Positions 62,715 to 64,000 of a DNA stretch of 64,000 nt are shown here, in pieces (the first letter of the stretch is position 1; each line of letters opens with the position of its first letter). This stretch comes from Dyella choica (lineage in GTDB: Bacteria > Pseudomonadota > Gammaproteobacteria > Xanthomonadales > Rhodanobacteraceae), in NCBI RefSeq assembly GCF_003977665.1, contig NZ_RYYV01000004.1, positions 1 through 64,000 on the forward strand. Reading direction: 5' to 3'. Made by a program: the position numbers and the translations under genes. The notes beneath the pieces were generated by a model. The model did not search any database. It worked only from the letters and a program-made list of their open reading frames with translations, and was not told where the DNA came from.

Positions 62715-63929
62715 TCATGGATCGCCCAACCTGATGCATAGCGTTTCCAGCGATCGAAACAACACGGAGCGGCGCCAGTCAGGAGGCTCGTCGACCAGTT
62801 CGGCACGGCACAACACAGGCGCGAGCGACTCGAACGCGGCGCGCGCCTCATGTCGCGCCAGACCGACACCAAGGCACGTATGGATGCCCGCACCGAAAGA
62901 GACATGGCGGATCTTCGGTCGGGAAGGATCGAATCGATCCGGATCGCCAACGTCCTGCGGGTCGCGATTGGCCGCCGCGAGGCAGCAGACTACCGAGTCG
63001 CCGGCGCAGAAGCGGTAGCCTTCGCATTCGATGTCCTCGCGAACTACGCGGCCCGCAAGATGGACCGGCGACTCGAAGCGAAGCGTCTCTTCGACCACTG
63101 CAGCCGACCTTTCGGCGGGGTTCGCAGCAAGCTCGACCAATGCGTCCCGATGACGCAGCAGTGAGAGCACGCCGTTGCAGATCAGGTTTCGGCTCGTTTC
63201 CTGGCCCGTAACCAGAATCAGGATGATGGAATCGATGGCTTGCTGTCGGCTCAAGCGGCCGAGCGAGATGGCATTGCCGAGCTGCGCGATCACTGTATTG
63301 GCGTCGCGATCTCCTGCAAGCTTGAGCTGGGCACCGACGTACGCCCGCAGGGTACGCGCCGCCTCTGCGGCGCATGCGTAGACGTCCGGGGAGCGTTTGA
63401 CGTCGAGCGCTTGCGCGAGCGGCTTTGCCCACATCCGTATCCACGGCGCGTCTTCCACGGGAACGCCAACGAACAGGCACAGGCAGGTGAGCACATAGGG
63501 AATCGCATAGTCAGCCATCACGTCGAGGCTCGCACGCTGCTCGATCCGCGCCGTCATGGCACAGGCAATGTCCCGGCATCGGTCGTGCATCACCTGGAGT
63601 GCATCACGCGAAAATGCATCGGCCAGCGCCGACCGCAACGTCGTGTGATACGGGGGGTCGCGAAACATGACCCAGTGGTCAACGAGGTGATAAAGCTCCT
63701 GCAATTCGGGCGGCAGCAGGCCCGGATCGGCGCTGCGATGGCTTTCGCGGCCAAAGCGGCTGTCTGCCAGGATGGCACGCGTCAAGGCATTGCCCAGCAC
63801 GTACCAGCCGCCTTCGATACCCGCATTGACCGGCTTGCCCCAATGAACCGGGGCAATGTTTCGATAGCGCGCGTAGTAGTCGTACGGCGCTTCGTGCAGC
63901 GCTTCGGCGAGTGGATCGAATCGCAGCAT
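62715..63929 (-). CDS. Cytochrome P450
   Basis: 404 aa. I-helix LVTGQETSRN (usual AGxET motif with TG-Q variant), K-helix ExxR in EETLRFESP, haem loop FGAGIHTCLGVGLAR with ligand Cys352. This is a soluble class I bacterial P450; ferredoxin and reductase genes are not in the window. At its start, an upstream gene on the same strand ends 11 bp before, so it is likely part of a biosynthetic operon running in from the right edge. Substrate unknown. Confidence 0.92.
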   Translation of the reverse strand: MLRFDPLAEALHEAPYDYYARYRNIAPVHWGKPVNAGIEGGWYVLGNALTRAILADSRFGRESHRSADPGLLPPELQELYHLVDHWVMFRDPPYHTTLRSALADAFSRDALQVMHDRCRDIACAMTARIEQRASLDVMADYAIPYVLTCLCLFVGVPVEDAPWIRMWAKPLAQALDVKRSPDVYACAAEAARTLRAYVGAQLKLAGDRDANTVIAQLGNAISLGRLSRQQAIDSIILILVTGQETSRNLICNGVLSLLRHRDALVELAANPAERSAAVVEETLRFESPVHLAGRVVREDIECEGYRFCAGDSVVCCLAAANRDPQDVGDPDRFDPSRPKIRHVSFGAGIHTCLGVGLARHEARAAFESLAPVLCRAELVDEPPDWRRSVLFRSLETLCIRLGDP

Positions 63930-63939
63930 GGTGTCGCGC

Positions 63940-63999
63940 TCAGGTCGTGCAGGCGACTGCGCTGACGGTCACGCGGCCTGGCGCGCTCGTGCATCCCCG
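63940..63999 (-). CDS. C-terminal end of an upstream gene, cut by the window
   Basis: In the frame ending in TGA at 63942-63940, the last residues read GRVTVSAVACTT and the frame is open to the window end. It is placed as the partner preceding the P450 gene. Only 19 codons are visible, so identity is unknown and another frame is also open. Confidence 0.3.
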   Translation of the reverse strand, partial: RGCTSAPGRVTVSAVACTT

Positions 64000-64000
64000 T

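Overview
The window is GC-rich, densely coded proteobacterial DNA. Its gene content (RND pump with a NodT-type outer membrane lipoprotein, many secreted proteins, GH27 alpha-galactosidase, DUF4157 toxins) and its many short intergenic palindromes suggest a gammaproteobacterium of the Xanthomonadales, most likely Rhodanobacteraceae (Dyella/Luteibacter-like). This is inference; no rRNA or tRNA gene is present to anchor it.

Layout. 0.3-6.8 kb: a three-gene RND multidrug efflux operon and a divergent HxlR-type regulator, with a perfect 10-bp inverted repeat between them. 7.0-14.5 kb: an AT-richer defence island. It holds a type III CBASS operon (TRIP13-like ATPase, two bacterial HORMA proteins, a CD-NTase and one or two 4-TM membrane proteins in place of a nuclease effector), a stand-alone SIR2-family NADase-like gene and a lipoprotein gene. 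The first four CBASS genes overlap by 1-4 bases. Imperfect 22-23-bp direct repeats flank the island. 14.7-22.8 kb: a small protein, a DUF4386 membrane protein, a DUF4157 (eCIS-core) toxin-like protein, a secreted RCC1/DUF3298-like protein, an orphan toxin-tip fragment, and a broken fic gene. 22.9-25.5 kb: a LysR regulator divergent from a DHA2-type MFS exporter. 25.6-36 kb: a polymorphic-toxin style region with immunity-like genes (NTF2-fold, SMI1/KNR4), a DUF6765 protein followed by a second DUF4157 toxin-like protein with a methyltransferase-like tail, and a tryptophan-cluster protein module. Copies of one intergenic repeat separate these modules.

36-48 kb: enol-lactonase-like hydrolase, BNR-repeat protein, a MarR regulator on an apparently leaderless promoter, an S41 peptidase, a two-gene operon ending in a haem-motif lipoprotein, LysR with an NTF2-like protein, and a SAM methyltransferase divergent from a TetR regulator across a 34-bp palindrome. 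48-64 kb: secreted metallo-beta-lactamase-fold protein, a decayed amide hydrolase, secreted unknowns, a beta-helix protein, an 828-aa protein with features of an alpha-helical pore-forming toxin, a double retropepsin-TPR fusion, two small secreted proteins, a GH27 alpha-galactosidase, and a cytochrome P450 at the right edge.

At least four families of intergenic palindromic repeats recur through the window. The likeliest candidate for an unusual system is the CBASS/SIR2 island: HORMA-gated signalling coupled to membrane effectors, possibly a two-component pore, next to an NAD-depleting gene.
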